Assembly (NCBI RefSeq): GCF_002902305.1
Contig: NZ_PPPX01000016.1
Coordinates: 365,272-429,271 of the forward strand
Reading direction: 5' to 3'
DNA: 64,000 bases
Origin: Staphylococcus argensis
Lineage (GTDB): Bacteria > Bacillota > Bacilli > Staphylococcales > Staphylococcaceae
Shown in pieces: positions 8,556 through 18,854 of this stretch (the first letter of the stretch is position 1; each line of letters opens with the position of its first letter). Both the position numbers and the translations under genes were made by a program. The notes under the pieces were generated by a model. The model saw nothing but the letters and a program-made list of their open reading frames with translations. It ran no database searches and was not told where the DNA came from.

Positions 8556-9440
8556 TTAAATAATGATGTTTACAATCAAACCTGTAACGATAGCTACAAC
8601 TAAAATTGCAATAACGAATGATAATACAAAATTTCTTTTGAATAATTTAGATAGTAATACAACTTCTGGAATACTTGCGCCAGCACCACCAATTATCAAG
8701 GCAACAACTGTCCCTATTGACATTCCTTTTGAAGCTAATGCTTCAGCTATAGGTAACATTGTTTCAGGTCTGATATACATAGGAATACCTATAATAGAGG
8801 CAATAAATACTGATATAATGCCATCTCCACTCGCATATTTAGTAATAAATGTTTCGGGTACAAAGCCATATATAAAAGCACCAATAAATACACCGATAAA
8901 TAAGTAAGGAATCATTGGATATAAGAATGCCCAAGCATCATTTAATGCTTGTTTAAAACGAGATCCATTTTTATTAGCGAAAAACCCATCTCCTTTTACC
9001 GTTACACCTTTATAACTTTTAGATAAATTCATTTTTGAAAATATGAGACCAACTAAAATACTAAAAATCGCTAGTGTAACAAAGTAAACAACAGCAACTT
9101 TCCAACCTAATAAAGCCCATAACATAAATATCATTAATGGATTCATTAAAGGTGACGCAATTAAAAAACTCATTGCAGGACCAAATGGAACTTTAGAATT
9201 TAATAAACCTGCAAGTATAGGAATTGTAGAACAAGAACAAAATGGTGTAATCGCACCAAAAGCCATTCCCAATATATAATTAATAGCTTGATTAGGTTTA
9301 CTTAAAAATTGTTTTATTTTTTCTTCTGAAACTATCTGCTGTATTATACTTACAATAAAGCTCACGATGATAAATAGTATTAATAATTCAAAAAACAACA
9401 TCACAAATGTTTTTGTAAATTCCATAATTGAATCTAACAT
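8556..9440 (-). CDS. Metal/metalloid permease, ArsP-like (DUF318, SO_0444 type)
   Basis: A 294-aa membrane protein with about eight hydrophobic segments. The signature TPFCSCSTIPIL near residue 64, followed by an N-P rich helix (SPLMNPLMIFML), is shared by the DUF318 permease family that includes ArsP, an exporter of trivalent organoarsenicals. The second half repeats the fold, with GIPMYIRPETMLPIAEAL near residue 218. It sits under an ArsR-type regulator with two ArsR-like operators in the 87-base gap before it, and is followed by a Cys-pair peptide. It most likely exports arsenite or methylated arsenicals across the cell membrane; related family members handle other metals. Confidence 0.8.
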   Translation of the reverse strand: MLDSIMEFTKTFVMLFFELLILFIIVSFIVSIIQQIVSEEKIKQFLSKPNQAINYILGMAFGAITPFCSCSTIPILAGLLNSKVPFGPAMSFLIASPLMNPLMIFMLWALLGWKVAVVYFVTLAIFSILVGLIFSKMNLSKSYKGVTVKGDGFFANKNGSRFKQALNDAWAFLYPMIPYLFIGVFIGAFIYGFVPETFITKYASGDGIISVFIASIIGIPMYIRPETMLPIAEALASKGMSIGTVVALIIGGAGASIPEVVLLSKLFKRNFVLSFVIAILVVAIVTGLIVNIII

Positions 9441-9466
9441 TAGTATAACGCCTCCAAATTTAATTA

Positions 9467-9504
9467 ATCAATATTTCTTGATATATTAATCAAAAAAAAT
9501 TGAT
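9467..9504. promoter_or_regulatory. Two ArsR-type inverted repeats before the permease
   Basis: ATCAA-N6-TTGAT occurs twice, at 9467-9482 and 9489-9504, between arsR and the permease. A third site of identical layout is at 10136-10151. Inverted repeats of this kind are typical targets of ArsR/SmtB repressors. Confidence 0.65.
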
Positions 9505-9527
9505 TAATACTACATTAAAAAAGATAC

Positions 9528-9848
9528 TTAAAGTATCTTACAACAAGTATCTTCGTTTAAAACAACCTGTATTTGCTGCTCATTAATTTTATAATAATTC
9601 CATGTGCCATGCTTTTCAGCAATAAGAACATTTGCATCTACTAATTTTTTTAAATGATAAGAAAGTTTAGATTGTTTTATATCTAATAACTCTTCTAAAT
9701 CACATACACATAATGATTTATTGAAGCTTTGGCTAATTTGATTTAGTATTTTTAATCTGATTTTATCAGCTAGCGCATTAAACATATTTTCATAAAAGTC
9801 AAATTGTTGATCTTCACTCATATCAGTCTTTGCTTTAATAACTTCCAT
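9528..9848 (-). CDS. arsR: ArsR/SmtB-family metalloid-sensing repressor
   Basis: A 106-aa winged-helix repressor. The helix-turn-helix region reads LCVCDLEELLDIKQSKLSYHLKKL, with the CVC metal-binding pair (near residues 47-49) in helix alpha-3 as in ArsR proteins that sense As(III). A second Cys-Cys pair lies at the C-terminus (DTCCKIL). It is oriented with the permease and Cys-pair peptide, and operator-like repeats lie on both sides, so it probably represses its own unit and releases DNA on binding As(III) or a related ion. It is distinct in sequence from the second arsR at 12567. Confidence 0.88.
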   Translation of the reverse strand: MEVIKAKTDMSEDQQFDFYENMFNALADKIRLKILNQISQSFNKSLCVCDLEELLDIKQSKLSYHLKKLVDANVLIAEKHGTWNYYKINEQQIQVVLNEDTCCKIL

Positions 9849-9893
9849 AAAAGACCATCCTTTTTATAATATTTCATTGAGTTTATATTATCT

Positions 9894-10088
9894 TTATTTC
9901 AATTCTTGAATTGCTTGTTTATAGTTATTTTTTGTTGATTCGCCATACTGATTAATGTTCTCTTTAAAGAACTCCTTTTCCATATATATTGTAGCTTCTT
10001 TTAAATTGATTTCTCTTGATAGCATAACAAGATTTAAATAACTTACAAAATAACCAACAGTTAAAGTACTTGCATGGTTTACTCGCAA
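9894..10088 (-). CDS. 64-aa protein of unknown function in the ars cluster
   Basis: The best start is TTG at 10088 with a GGAGG ribosome site nine bases upstream. The protein opens MRVNHASTLTVGYFVSYLNL and ends with a charged helical part (ENINQYGESTKNNYKQAIQE). A mildly hydrophobic patch spans residues 8-24. It has no cysteines, so direct metalloid binding is unlikely. It lies upstream of arsR on the same strand, separated by 45 bases, and has an ArsR-type repeat about 50 bases before it, so it is probably the first gene of the arsR-permease operon. I do not recognise the family. Confidence 0.55.
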   Translation of the reverse strand: MRVNHASTLTVGYFVSYLNLVMLSREINLKEATIYMEKEFFKENINQYGESTKNNYKQAIQELK

Positions 10089-10135
10089 TCAAGCATGCCT
10101 CCTTATTGTCAACGTAGTTTTATATCATTTAATAC

Positions 10136-10151
10136 ATCAATTTTTTTTGAT
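10136..10151. promoter_or_regulatory. ArsR-type inverted repeat upstream of the 64-aa gene
   Basis: ATCAA-TTTTTT-TTGAT, the same 16-bp layout as the two sites at 9467-9504. It is placed where the promoter of the minus-strand operon is expected. Confidence 0.6.
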
Positions 10152-10308
10152 ATATTAAATATAAATCAATATCTATATTATCGCAAGAAAAAAACTACAA
10201 TTTTTACATAAACTTAGGTATTGCTCACAGAAATATTAAAATAATTTTTTCATAAATTGTATTATTAAGAATTAAATTTAGTAAAATTTTTAAAACTCAA
10301 ACAAAAAC

Positions 10309-10340
10309 ATAGACTAACATCTATATAGATGTTAGTCTAT
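10309..10340. promoter_or_regulatory. Perfect 32-bp palindrome, likely arsDA operator
   Basis: ATAGACTAACATCTAT is followed directly by its reverse complement. The right arm overlaps a TATAAT box at 10338-10343, about 30 bases before the arsD ATG. It looks like the operator of the arsDA unit, bound by ArsR or ArsD. Confidence 0.65.
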
Positions 10341-10370
10341 AATCGAAAATTAATTAATGAGGTGAGTATA

Positions 10371-10718
10371 ATGTTAAATATTGAAATATACGAAGAAGCT
10401 ATGTGCTGTTCTACTGGGGTATGTGGTCCAGAACCGGATGAAACACTAATAAAAGCGAACCAAATCAATGAATATTTAAAACAAAATCAAATAGAAGTTC
10501 AACGTTATAATATGAATAATAATCCGAATGAATTCATTAAAAATCAAGAAGTTATTCGTTTAATTCAAGAAAAAGGTGATGAAGTTTTACCCATCACTTT
10601 TATAGAAGGCGGTATAGCTAAAACGGGCGCTTATATTACCCAAGAAGAAGCCGATGAAATCATTACAGTTAATCAAATGAGAAATGGAGGATGCTGTGGT
10701 GGAGATGGATGCTGTTAA
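10371..10718 (+). CDS. arsD: Arsenite metallochaperone ArsD
   Basis: A 115-aa ArsD that carries As(III)/Sb(III) from cytosolic thiols to the ArsA ATPase and can weakly repress the operon. The essential cysteines are present at residues 12, 13 and 18 (EAMCCSTGVCG). Two further pairs lie at the C-terminus (GGCCGGDGCC). I take the ATG at 10371 with a GAGGTGAG ribosome site; an upstream in-frame TTG would run through the palindromic operator. It overlaps the arsA reading frame by up to 35 bases, so the two are translationally coupled. Confidence 0.92.
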   Translation: MLNIEIYEEAMCCSTGVCGPEPDETLIKANQINEYLKQNQIEVQRYNMNNNPNEFIKNQEVIRLIQEKGDEVLPITFIEGGIAKTGAYITQEEADEIITVNQMRNGGCCGGDGCC

Positions 10719-12429
10719 ATACTTAAATAAATTGAATTTAGATAACATTGAGTTAACAAAATATTTGTTTTTTACTGGTAAAGGTGGCGTAGGCAAAACA
10801 ACGATATCAAGTTTTATTGCTTTAAACTTAGCAGAGAATGGAAAGAAAGTAGCTTTAGTAAGTACTGATCCAGCTAGTAATTTACAAGATGTATTTCAAA
10901 TGGAATTATCTAATAAATTAACTAAATATCAACCTATACCTAATCTCTCTATAGCCAATTTTGACCCGATTGCTGCTGCAGACGATTATAAAGCACAATC
11001 TATAGAACCTTATGAGGGTATTCTACCAGAAGATGTGCTTGCTGAGATGAAAGAACAGTTAAGTGGTTCATGTACAGTTGAAGTAGCAGCATTTAATGAA
11101 TTTACAAATTTTTTATCCGATAAAACTTTAGAACAAGAATTTGATTTTATTATATTTGATACAGCTCCCACAGGTCACACCTTGAGAATGCTTGAATTAC
11201 CTTCTGCATGGACAGATTATTTAAATACAACGAGTAATGACGCTTCTTGCTTAGGTCAATTATCAGGTTTAAATGAAAATAGAGTTAAATATAATTCAGC
11301 ACTTGAAAAACTACGTAACCAAGATGATACGACCATGATGTTAGTTGCGAGACCTACTCACTCTTCTATATATGAAATTCAAAGAGCGCAACAAGAATTA
11401 CAACAACTGTCAATTTCTAAATTCAAAGTAATAATTAACAACTATATAGAAGAAAGTCACGGTTTAATTTCGAGTCAGATGAAATCAGAACAAGATAAAA
11501 ACATTAATCATTTTACTGAATGGTTAAATAACAATCATGCTTATTACGTTCCATATAAAAAGCAAAAAAAAGAAGGTATAGAAAGTTTAACTAATCTATT
11601 AAATGATGATAACTTAATTGAAAATGATGACTTTATTGTTGAAGATCATCCGCAATTCAATAAATTAATCGATGAAATTGAAAATAGTAAAGTTCAATAT
11701 TTATTTACACTGGGAAAAGGTGGCGTTGGTAAAACGACAGTAGCAACGCAATTAGCTACAACGTTATCTAATAAAGGATATCGTGTTCTTTTAGCAACTA
11801 CTGACCCTACTAAAGAAATTAATGTTGAAACTACAAGTAATTTAAATACTGCTTATATTGATGAAGAACAAGCATTAGAAAAGTATAAAAAAGAAGTACT
11901 AGCCACAGTGAATGATGATACACCACAAGACGATATCGATTATATTATGGAAGATTTAAAATCACCTTGTACAGAAGAAATAGCATTTTTCAAAGCCTTT
12001 AGTGACATTATGGAGAATCAAGACGACATGGATTACGTCATTGTAGATACAGCTCCTACAGGCCATACCTTGCTGTTACTTGATTCTAGTGAAAACCATC
12101 ATAGAGAATTAAAGAAAAAATCAATTCAAACTACCAGTAATGTTGAAACATTATTACCTAAGATTCAAAATAAAAATTTAACACAGATGATAATCGTAAC
12201 ACTAGCAGAAAAAACACCTTATTTAGAATCTAAACGTTTAGTAGAAGATTTAAATAGAGCTAATATAGGCCATAATTGGTGGATCGTTAATCAATCGTTA
12301 GTTACGCTAAATCAACGTGATGACCTTTTTAGTAACAAAAAAGAAGATGAATCATTTTGGATAAACAAAATTAAAAATGAAAGTTTTGATAATTACTTTG
12401 TCATACCTTATCGAATATCAGAATATTAA
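10684..12429 (+). CDS. arsA: Arsenite-translocating ATPase ArsA
   Basis: A 581-aa two-domain ATPase that powers arsenite export through ArsB. Each half has a GKGGVGKTT Walker A loop, near residues 32 and 345, and a DTAPTGHTL switch, near residues 159 and 456. The metal-site cysteines are in GSCTVE, DASCLGQ and SPCTEE, corresponding to the three ligands of the E. coli enzyme (583 aa). The start is uncertain: ATG 10684, GTG 10699 (GGAGG eight bases before it) or ATG 10705 are all in frame inside the end of arsD. With arsD, arsB and arsC it completes an ATP-driven system, more capable than the arsRBC of plasmid pI258. Confidence 0.93.
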   Translation: MEDAVVEMDAVKYLNKLNLDNIELTKYLFFTGKGGVGKTTISSFIALNLAENGKKVALVSTDPASNLQDVFQMELSNKLTKYQPIPNLSIANFDPIAAADDYKAQSIEPYEGILPEDVLAEMKEQLSGSCTVEVAAFNEFTNFLSDKTLEQEFDFIIFDTAPTGHTLRMLELPSAWTDYLNTTSNDASCLGQLSGLNENRVKYNSALEKLRNQDDTTMMLVARPTHSSIYEIQRAQQELQQLSISKFKVIINNYIEESHGLISSQMKSEQDKNINHFTEWLNNNHAYYVPYKKQKKEGIESLTNLLNDDNLIENDDFIVEDHPQFNKLIDEIENSKVQYLFTLGKGGVGKTTVATQLATTLSNKGYRVLLATTDPTKEINVETTSNLNTAYIDEEQALEKYKKEVLATVNDDTPQDDIDYIMEDLKSPCTEEIAFFKAFSDIMENQDDMDYVIVDTAPTGHTLLLLDSSENHHRELKKKSIQTTSNVETLLPKIQNKNLTQMIIVTLAEKTPYLESKRLVEDLNRANIGHNWWIVNQSLVTLNQRDDLFSNKKEDESFWINKIKNESFDNYFVIPYRISEY

Positions 12430-12566
12430 TGTTATTGATTATAATAAGACCTAGAGTCTACTTTAAACCAGTTAATAATTTAGGAGTTAAGCAAGTATAT
12501 AATTTATCAAGTGACAATAAAAATTATTAACGAAATAAAAGATTTCAAGTAGAAAGGGAGAAAAAA

Positions 12567-12881
12567 TTGAATTATAGTGAAATATCGCAATACTTGAAAG
12601 TGATGGCTGATAGTAGCCGTCTTGAAATATTAGATTTGTTATCTTGTGGTGAATTATGCGCTTGTGATTTATTAGAGCATTTTTCTTTTTCTCAATCCAC
12701 ATTAAGTCATCATATGAAAGTATTAAAAGACAATAATTTAATTACATCCAGAAAAGATGGTAATAAAATTTTATACAAATTGAATCATGACGTATTGGAT
12801 AACGTTACATCACGACTCACTCTATTGAGTTCCTGTACTGTCCCATGTATATGTGAAACAGTAGAGAAAGGTGAGTGTTAA
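12567..12881 (+). CDS. arsR: ArsR arsenical operon repressor, pI258-like
   Basis: A 104-aa repressor closely resembling staphylococcal plasmid ArsR. The As(III)-binding motif [12 protein letters not shown] lies in the recognition helix region (about residues 28-39), followed by [16 protein letters not shown]. Extra cysteines are at the C-terminus (SCTVPCICE). The start is TTG at 12567 with an AAAGGGAG ribosome site. Its end overlaps arsB by seven bases, so arsR-arsB-arsC form one unit. It is about 135 bases downstream of arsA, so it may have its own promoter. It is a different lineage from the arsR at 9528. Confidence 0.92.
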   Translation: MNYSEISQYLKVMADSSRLEILDLLSCGELCACDLLEHFSFSQSTLSHHMKVLKDNNLITSRKDGNKILYKLNHDVLDNVTSRLTLLSSCTVPCICETVEKGEC

Positions 12882-14173
12882 CAATTACGATATTAGCAAT
12901 CACTATTTTTATATTAACGTTAATTTTTATCATATGGCAACCTAAAGGTTTGGATATTGGAGTTACAGCTTTAATCGGTGCTGTTATTGCTATCATTACA
13001 GGTGTCGTTAGCTTTTCAGACGTACTAGAAGTTACTGGAATTGTTTGGAATGCGACGTTAACCTTTGTCGCTGTTATACTCATTTCATTAATTTTAGATG
13101 AAATTGGATTTTTCGAATGGGCAGCTATACATATGGTTAGAGCTTCAAATGGTCAGGGGTTTAAAATGTTTGTCTACATTATGTTATTAGGCGCTATTGT
13201 AGCAGCTTTCTTTGCGAACGATGGAGCTGCATTAATTCTCACTCCAATCGTACTTGCTATGGTAAGAAATCTTGGATTTAATCAAAAAGTCATTTTTCCT
13301 TTTATCATTGCAAGTGGATTCATTGCAGATACTACATCTCTCCCATTAATTGTAAGTAATTTAGTAAATATTGTTTCTGCTGACTACTTCAATATTGGAT
13401 TTATTGAATATGTAAGTCGTATGATTATTCCAAATATATTCTCTTTAATAGCAAGTATTGTTGTATTATGGCTATATTTCAGAAAAGTTATTCCTAACCA
13501 TTTTGAAATTAAAAATCTTAAAACGCCTGATCAAGCCATTAAAGATCCAAAATTATTTAAGTTTTCGTGGATTGTTTTGTCAATTTTACTCATTGGTTAT
13601 ATAGTTAGTGAATTTATTCAAATTCCAGTATCGTTAATTGCTTGTTTGATTGCATTTATATTTACTGTATTGGCCTATAAATCGAGAGTAGTAAACACGA
13701 AACAAGTTATCAAAGGCGCACCTTGGAATATTGTTCTCTTTTCTATAGGAATGTATTTAGTTGTATTTGGTCTAAAAAATGTTGGTATTACTGCACTATT
13801 AGCTAATATTCTATCAAGCATATCAAACTATGGATTGTTTAGTAGTGTTATGGGTATGGGTTTCATATCCGCATTCCTTTCAGCAATTATGAATAATATG
13901 CCTACCGTATTAATTGATGCAATTGCTATTGGACAATCTGCAACTACCGGTTTAATCAAAGAAGGCATGATTTATGCCAATATCATTGGTGCAGATTTAG
14001 GACCTAAAATCACACCTATCGGCTCTTTAGCAACACTACTATGGCTACACGTTTTAACACAAAAAGGAGTAAAAATTTCGTGGGGCACATATTTTAAAAC
14101 GGGTATTGTTATTACTATTCCTGTTCTTTTTATCACATTAGTTGGTTTATACGTTACACTTATTATATTTTAA
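12875..14173 (+). CDS. arsB: Arsenite efflux transporter ArsB
   Basis: A 432-aa membrane protein of the ArsB/NhaD superfamily with about twelve transmembrane helices. It exports As(OH)3 or antimonite, either alone using the proton gradient or with the ArsA ATPase encoded just upstream. Recognisable parts are [11 protein letters not shown] near the start, [15 protein letters not shown] near residue 109 and [12 protein letters not shown] near residue 337. The GTG start at 12875 overlaps the end of arsR. The length equals plasmid ArsB (429 aa) within a few residues and no damage is visible. Confidence 0.93.
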   Translation: MLTITILAITIFILTLIFIIWQPKGLDIGVTALIGAVIAIITGVVSFSDVLEVTGIVWNATLTFVAVILISLILDEIGFFEWAAIHMVRASNGQGFKMFVYIMLLGAIVAAFFANDGAALILTPIVLAMVRNLGFNQKVIFPFIIASGFIADTTSLPLIVSNLVNIVSADYFNIGFIEYVSRMIIPNIFSLIASIVVLWLYFRKVIPNHFEIKNLKTPDQAIKDPKLFKFSWIVLSILLIGYIVSEFIQIPVSLIACLIAFIFTVLAYKSRVVNTKQVIKGAPWNIVLFSIGMYLVVFGLKNVGITALLANILSSISNYGLFSSVMGMGFISAFLSAIMNNMPTVLIDAIAIGQSATTGLIKEGMIYANIIGADLGPKITPIGSLATLLWLHVLTQKGVKISWGTYFKTGIVITIPVLFITLVGLYVTLIIF

Positions 14174-14189
14174 AAAAGAGGTGTCAATG

Positions 14190-14585
14190 ATGACAAAGAA
14201 AATAATTTATTTTATATGTACAGGTAATTCATGCCGTAGCCAAATGGCTGAAGGTTGGGCTAAGAACATCTTAGGTGAAGAATGGCAAGTATATTCTGGC
14301 GGTATTGAGGCACACGGTGTCAATTCGAAAGCAATCGAAGCGATGAAAGAAGTTGGAATTGATATATCAAATCATACTTCTAATTTAATTGACAACACTA
14401 TACTAAACCAATCTGATTTAGTAGTAACTCTATGTAGCGATGCTGATCAAAACTGTCCTGTATTGCCGCCTAATGTAAAGAAAGAGCATTGGGGATTTGA
14501 CGATCCTGCTGGCAAACCTTGGTCAGAATTCCAACGTGTTAGAGATGAAATCAAAACCGCCATTGACTCATTTAAAACTAGATAA
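14190..14585 (+). CDS. arsC: Arsenate reductase ArsC, thioredoxin-coupled
   Basis: A 131-aa enzyme of the low-molecular-weight phosphatase fold that reduces As(V) to As(III) for export. The P-loop CTGNSCRS carries the nucleophile Cys10 and the helper Cys15; the remaining catalytic pair (Cys82 and Cys89 in the pI258 enzyme) is in [16 protein letters not shown]. The ATG at 14190 gives exactly the plasmid enzyme length; another ATG lies one codon earlier. It follows arsB by 16 bases with an AGAGGTG ribosome site and ends at a good terminator, closing the ars operon. Confidence 0.94.
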   Translation: MTKKIIYFICTGNSCRSQMAEGWAKNILGEEWQVYSGGIEAHGVNSKAIEAMKEVGIDISNHTSNLIDNTILNQSDLVVTLCSDADQNCPVLPPNVKKEHWGFDDPAGKPWSEFQRVRDEIKTAIDSFKTR

Positions 14586-14591
14586 ACTTTA

Positions 14592-14621
14592 AGCGTCTCA
14601 ATATCATTGGGACGCTTTTTT
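14592..14621 (+). terminator. Terminator of the ars operon
   Basis: AGCGTCTCAAT pairs with ATTGGGACGCT around ATC and is followed by six T residues, right after arsC. Confidence 0.9.
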
Positions 14622-14645
14622 ATTATTAATTATTTTATACTTTTT

Positions 14646-14679
14646 GATTTATCTCCAGGATTAGTCATTTTTCTTATCT
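14646..14679 (-). repeat. 34-bp direct repeat, copy 1 (arsC side of copper module)
   Basis: The sequence begins GATTTATCTCCAGGATTAGT and continues to 14679. It matches 18883-18916 at 33 of 34 positions in the same orientation. The two copies enclose exactly the copper-resistance unit. Confidence 0.85.
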
Positions 14680-14696
14680 TTTTAATTTACACACTA

Positions 14697-14755
14697 AAAA
14701 ATATCCTCCTTAACAATAATAAATTATTTAAATTATTGATTAAGGAGGATATTTT
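14697..14755. terminator. Long hairpin terminator of the copB-mco-copL operon
   Basis: AAAAATATCCTCCTTAA and TTAAGGAGGATATTTTT form a long stem with an AT-rich centre. It is placed just after copL on the minus strand and could stop transcription from both sides. Confidence 0.8.
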
Positions 14756-14790
14756 TATATCTATTTATTTCTCAATCTAGAACTAGATTT

Positions 14791-15272
14791 TTATCGTGCT
14801 TTCAGCTCATTTCCTGTCATCCATTTATGATTTTTAATGATTTTACCATTATCTTTGGATTTGTAATCAACTACGTAAACAGTAGTCTTTTTCACGTTAT
14901 CTATATTGGCTGTAGCACCTTTCATACCAGACATATGACTTGCTTCTAATTTAACAGTATCGCCCTTACTAAATCCATCTTTAGGTGCATCTTTGATCTC
15001 TTCGTTTACGACCCATTTATGATTGTTTACTTTTTCATTTCCATTTGTGGGTTATAACTTACAACATAGGCATAAGTTTTATACGCACCTTTTACAGTAG
15101 CTTCTGCACCTTTCATCCCTGGCATATGCCCTGCTGTAATCGTTACTTTATCTCCTACTTTAAATTCACCCTCATTAGTCGATGTCATATCTTCAGGAAC
15201 TTTACTTTCATCATTATGCTTCATATGGCTCTCACTTTTTTGGTCATTAGTGTCTTTATCTTTTTTCATCAT
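14791..15272 (-). pseudogene. copL: copL-like copper-binding protein, frameshifted
   Basis: A YdhK/DUF1541-type protein with two repeats. The first is open from ATG 15272 and holds GDKVTITAGHMPGMKGAEAT. It stops at 15027 after MEMKK. One base further on, the +1 frame continues without a break: VNNHKWVVNEEIKDAP, then GDTVKLEASHMSGMKGAT, ending NELKAR at 14791. A run of five A residues (minus strand, 15031-15035) is where one base appears missing. CopL in other staphylococci is a surface copper-binding lipoprotein. Here no signal peptide or lipobox precedes the charged start MMKKDKDTND, so the secretion signal is also absent. It follows mco by 19 bases. Confidence 0.8.
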
Positions 15273-15291
15273 ATTAAAATCTCCCTATTGA

Positions 15292-16725
15292 TTAGTTTGT
15301 TACTTTTATTTGACCCATCATTCCATTATCTTCATGCTCAAGTATATGACAGTGAAACATGTATGTTCCAGTATTTTTAAATACAACCTCTATTTTAGCT
15401 TTTTGTCCAGGTTCCAAAGATATAACATCCTTTTTACCCCTCATATCTTTTGGAGGTTTCTCACCATCCACAGATAAAACTTTAAATTGCGTTCCATGGA
15501 TGTGGAAAGGATGTTTCATACCACCCATTTTATCTTTGACATTTTCAATTTCCCATACTTCTTTCTGGTTTAACTTTTGTGTAAAATCTATTCTGTTAGG
15601 ATCGAATTTATTACCATTAATGGTAACATGATCATTCATACCTTCTAATTTTATTTTTTTACTTACTTTTGGTGTATTACCTTTGTTAGAACTTTTCTCT
15701 TTGTTACTAATCGGTAAAATTACAGTTTTATCATTATCAACCAGACTGATTTTCTCGCCTTTCATTTTAGATAAATCTATTACTATTTCTTTTCTTTCTG
15801 AAGGAGCTAAATTAATTTCTTTTAATTTTTTAGCGTTTTTTAATTGACCGCCATCTGAAGCAATATACTCAAAACTTTGATTATTACTTAGCTTAAGATT
15901 TAAATCTCGAGCATTAGAACCATTTAAAAGTCTCAAACGTATTTTCTCTTCTTTTGCTGTCAGTTTGGGGTTTACTATTCCGTTCACAAGAACAGTATCA
16001 CCTTGAGTGCCATCTTCGTCTTTCGTTTTTGAATAATTTAATTTTTTAGATACAAATGTTTTATCTTGGATTATTATAGGCAAATCATTTTTTCCATAAT
16101 TACTAGGATAATTATTCTTTTTACTATCTTCTATATATAATAATCCTGATAAGCCATTATAAACTTGTTTAGCTGTATTTGGAGAGGGGTGGGGGTGATA
16201 CCATAACGTAGCAGAATCTTGATTAACCTCGAATTTTATAGTTTTTTCTTTTCCTGGTTTTATAACCTGAGAAGGCCCTCCATCCACTTTTCCATTTATT
16301 TCTAATCCATGCCAATGAAATGTTGTATTTTCATCTAAGTTATTTATTAACTTAATTTTAACTTTATCTCCTTTTTTTAATTTTAAAGTTGGTCCAAGTA
16401 AATTTCCATTGTAGCCTAGAGTATTAGAAAAATTATTTTTGTAAAACTCTGTCTTTCCTTCCTGAGCTTTTAATGTATAATTTTTATAACCATTGTTATC
16501 TTTTTTTGACTCTGCAACTTTAGGAAATATTATTTCATTTTTTCCTTGTGAAGAATTTAATTTCTTTCTTTCGTCATGATGTTTCATATTTGTCATATCC
16601 ATTGTATTTTTCTTATCTTCTTTCATATTCATCATATCATTCTTACTTTCTGCGAAAGTATCATTAGACGCAATAATTATTATGGAAAAAATTATAATTA
16701 AAATTGCAAAAACTTTATTATACAT
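15292..16725 (-). CDS. mco: Multicopper oxidase Mco
   Basis: A 477-aa exported oxidase that converts Cu(I) to the less toxic Cu(II) outside the membrane. Residues 1-25 form a signal peptide ending TFAES. A Met/His-rich stretch follows ([18 protein letters not shown]). The four copper-ligand motifs are present: [25 protein letters not shown] and the C-terminal [13 protein letters not shown]. It lies 14 bases after copB and before copL, the usual copB-mco-copL order on staphylococcal copper-resistance islands. The coding frame is intact. Confidence 0.93.
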   Translation of the reverse strand: MYNKVFAILIIIFSIIIIASNDTFAESKNDMMNMKEDKKNTMDMTNMKHHDERKKLNSSQGKNEIIFPKVAESKKDNNGYKNYTLKAQEGKTEFYKNNFSNTLGYNGNLLGPTLKLKKGDKVKIKLINNLDENTTFHWHGLEINGKVDGGPSQVIKPGKEKTIKFEVNQDSATLWYHPHPSPNTAKQVYNGLSGLLYIEDSKKNNYPSNYGKNDLPIIIQDKTFVSKKLNYSKTKDEDGTQGDTVLVNGIVNPKLTAKEEKIRLRLLNGSNARDLNLKLSNNQSFEYIASDGGQLKNAKKLKEINLAPSERKEIVIDLSKMKGEKISLVDNDKTVILPISNKEKSSNKGNTPKVSKKIKLEGMNDHVTINGNKFDPNRIDFTQKLNQKEVWEIENVKDKMGGMKHPFHIHGTQFKVLSVDGEKPPKDMRGKKDVISLEPGQKAKIEVVFKNTGTYMFHCHILEHEDNGMMGQIKVTN

Positions 16726-16739
16726 AAGGTTTACCTCTT

Positions 16740-18803
16740 TTATTTTAATTTTAATGTAAAAGCATTAATCGCTACTATAACTGTACTTAAAGACATTAAT
16801 ATTGCTCCTACAGCTGGTGATAATATTAACCCGATAAAAGCTAATGCGCCAGCTGCTAAAGGTACAGCAACAATATTATAACCTGCACCCCACCATAAGT
16901 TTTGCACCATTTTTCTCATAGTATTATTTGAAAGGGTTAAGAAATGAATAATATCTGATGGATTACTTTTAACAAGTATGACATCACCTGAATCTACTGC
17001 AACATCTGTGCCTGCACCAATTGCTATACCAATATCGGCTCTTATAAGACTCGGCGCATCGTTGATACCGTCTCCGACCATCATGACTTTATTACCATCA
17101 CTTTGATAATCTTTTATAATGCTTTCCTTATCTTCTGGCATGAGTTGTGCGTGGACATCACTAATACCTAATTCTTTTGCGACAGCGTGTGCCACTTCAT
17201 TATTGTCACCTGTAAGCATGACTGGTGTAATATTTCTTGATAGTAAATCAGCTACCATTTGTTTTGAGCTTTCTTTAATTTGATCTCCTTGAGCAATCAT
17301 GCCAATGACTTGTTGATCCTCAATTAAATAGCTGATTGAATTACCTTGTTGAGCTAATTTAGTAAACAAGTCATCGTCATAATTAAGTTTATGTTTATCA
17401 AGATAAGAGACATTTGTTATTTTATATGTTTTATTATCAATTAGACCTTCTAATCCGACACCCGGAATATTATTCACGTCTTGTGGATTAGTAAATGAAA
17501 CATTTTTACTTTTCGCAAAATCAACAATACTTATAGCTAATGGGTGATTAGATTGACTTTCTAATGAGGCGAAAAGGCTTAATATTGTATCATTACTCAA
17601 ATCATTTTTAAAGCTCTCATAATGATTCACAGAAAAGTTACCCTCAGTTAAAGTACCAGTTTTATCCATCATTACATAATCGATATGTTGAGCTATTTCT
17701 ACAGACTCTCTATTTTTAATAATTAAACCATTATGTGCACCAATTGAAGTAGAACGTGCAGTGACTAAAGGTATTGCCAATCCTAAAGCATGTGGACAAG
17801 CAATGACTAACACAGTTACAAGACGTTCGAGTGCAAAATCAACATCATTTTGAATGAGCATCCAGACAATAAAAGAAATCACGCCAACAATTACAGCAAA
17901 GTAGAATAAATAACCAGCTACTTTATCAGATAACAATTCAGCACTAGATTTATCATTTTGTGCTTGATTAACAAGTCCCATAACTTGAGAAAGATATCCA
18001 TCTTCTCCAACAGCTGTAACCTTGACTTGTATTGTTCCAGATCCATTAATAGAACCCCCGATGACATTGTCATTTTGATTTTTTTGTACTTTTTTAGATT
18101 CTCCAGTGACTAGGGATTCATCTATAGATGTTTGTCCTTGAACGATAATACCATCTGTTGGAATGCTTTCTCCGGCTTTTACTTCGACGATATCATCAGT
18201 CATGATCTCTGATATTTTAACTTCTTCGCGTTGGCCATTATCCATAACTTTAATCGCACTATTAGGTAACAGTTCTGCCATTTTCTTTAAAGCATCTCCA
18301 GCATTTCCGACAGCATTCATTTCTATCCAATGTCCTAATAGCATAATTAAAATTAAGGTTGCTAATTCCCAAAAAAAGTCCATTGTATGACCAGTTGCAC
18401 TACTAAAGTTATTCATATAAAAAGCATACAAGCTATAAATATAAGCTACTGAAATACCTAGGGCAACTAAGGTCATCATGCCTGGTTTTTTTTCAGCAAT
18501 TTCATCTTTACCACCAGACAAGAACGGTTTACCACCATAAAAGAATAAAATTGTACTTAATATTAACACTACCCATTCAGAACCTGGAAATGTGAATTGA
18601 AAAGGTAAGTTAACACCCATCAGTGGCGATAAGAGAATGATAGGTATTGCAAAAATTAATGAAACAAAAAACTTAGCTTTAAAATTCCCATGATGATGTG
18701 CATGGCCACTATGATGATTATGTGATTCATGGTTATCATTATGCATGTGATTGGAATGATTCATGTGATTTTGATGATTATGCTCTTCACTATTATTATT
18801 CAA
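16740..18803 (-). CDS. copB: Copper-exporting P1B-type ATPase CopB
   Basis: A 687-aa copper exporter in the cell membrane. The N-terminus is a histidine-rich tail ([16 protein letters not shown] and similar to about residue 50) instead of CxxC domains. The membrane ion site is CPH ([10 protein letters not shown]), marking the CopB branch, and DKTGTLTEG carries the phosphorylated aspartate; [12 protein letters not shown] is the hinge motif. I start at the TTG at 18803 with an AGGAGGGG ribosome site; the frame is open further upstream to 18905 but that part runs through the operator and the direct repeat and is unlikely to be translated. It is first in copB-mco-copL. Confidence 0.92.
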   Translation of the reverse strand: MNNNSEEHNHQNHMNHSNHMHNDNHESHNHHSGHAHHHGNFKAKFFVSLIFAIPIILLSPLMGVNLPFQFTFPGSEWVVLILSTILFFYGGKPFLSGGKDEIAEKKPGMMTLVALGISVAYIYSLYAFYMNNFSSATGHTMDFFWELATLILIMLLGHWIEMNAVGNAGDALKKMAELLPNSAIKVMDNGQREEVKISEIMTDDIVEVKAGESIPTDGIIVQGQTSIDESLVTGESKKVQKNQNDNVIGGSINGSGTIQVKVTAVGEDGYLSQVMGLVNQAQNDKSSAELLSDKVAGYLFYFAVIVGVISFIVWMLIQNDVDFALERLVTVLVIACPHALGLAIPLVTARSTSIGAHNGLIIKNRESVEIAQHIDYVMMDKTGTLTEGNFSVNHYESFKNDLSNDTILSLFASLESQSNHPLAISIVDFAKSKNVSFTNPQDVNNIPGVGLEGLIDNKTYKITNVSYLDKHKLNYDDDLFTKLAQQGNSISYLIEDQQVIGMIAQGDQIKESSKQMVADLLSRNITPVMLTGDNNEVAHAVAKELGISDVHAQLMPEDKESIIKDYQSDGNKVMMVGDGINDAPSLIRADIGIAIGAGTDVAVDSGDVILVKSNPSDIIHFLTLSNNTMRKMVQNLWWGAGYNIVAVPLAAGALAFIGLILSPAVGAILMSLSTVIVAINAFTLKLK

Positions 18804-18854
18804 ATTAACCCCTCCTAATGAAATTGTTATAGTAAAGCTACTTATACTATAACA

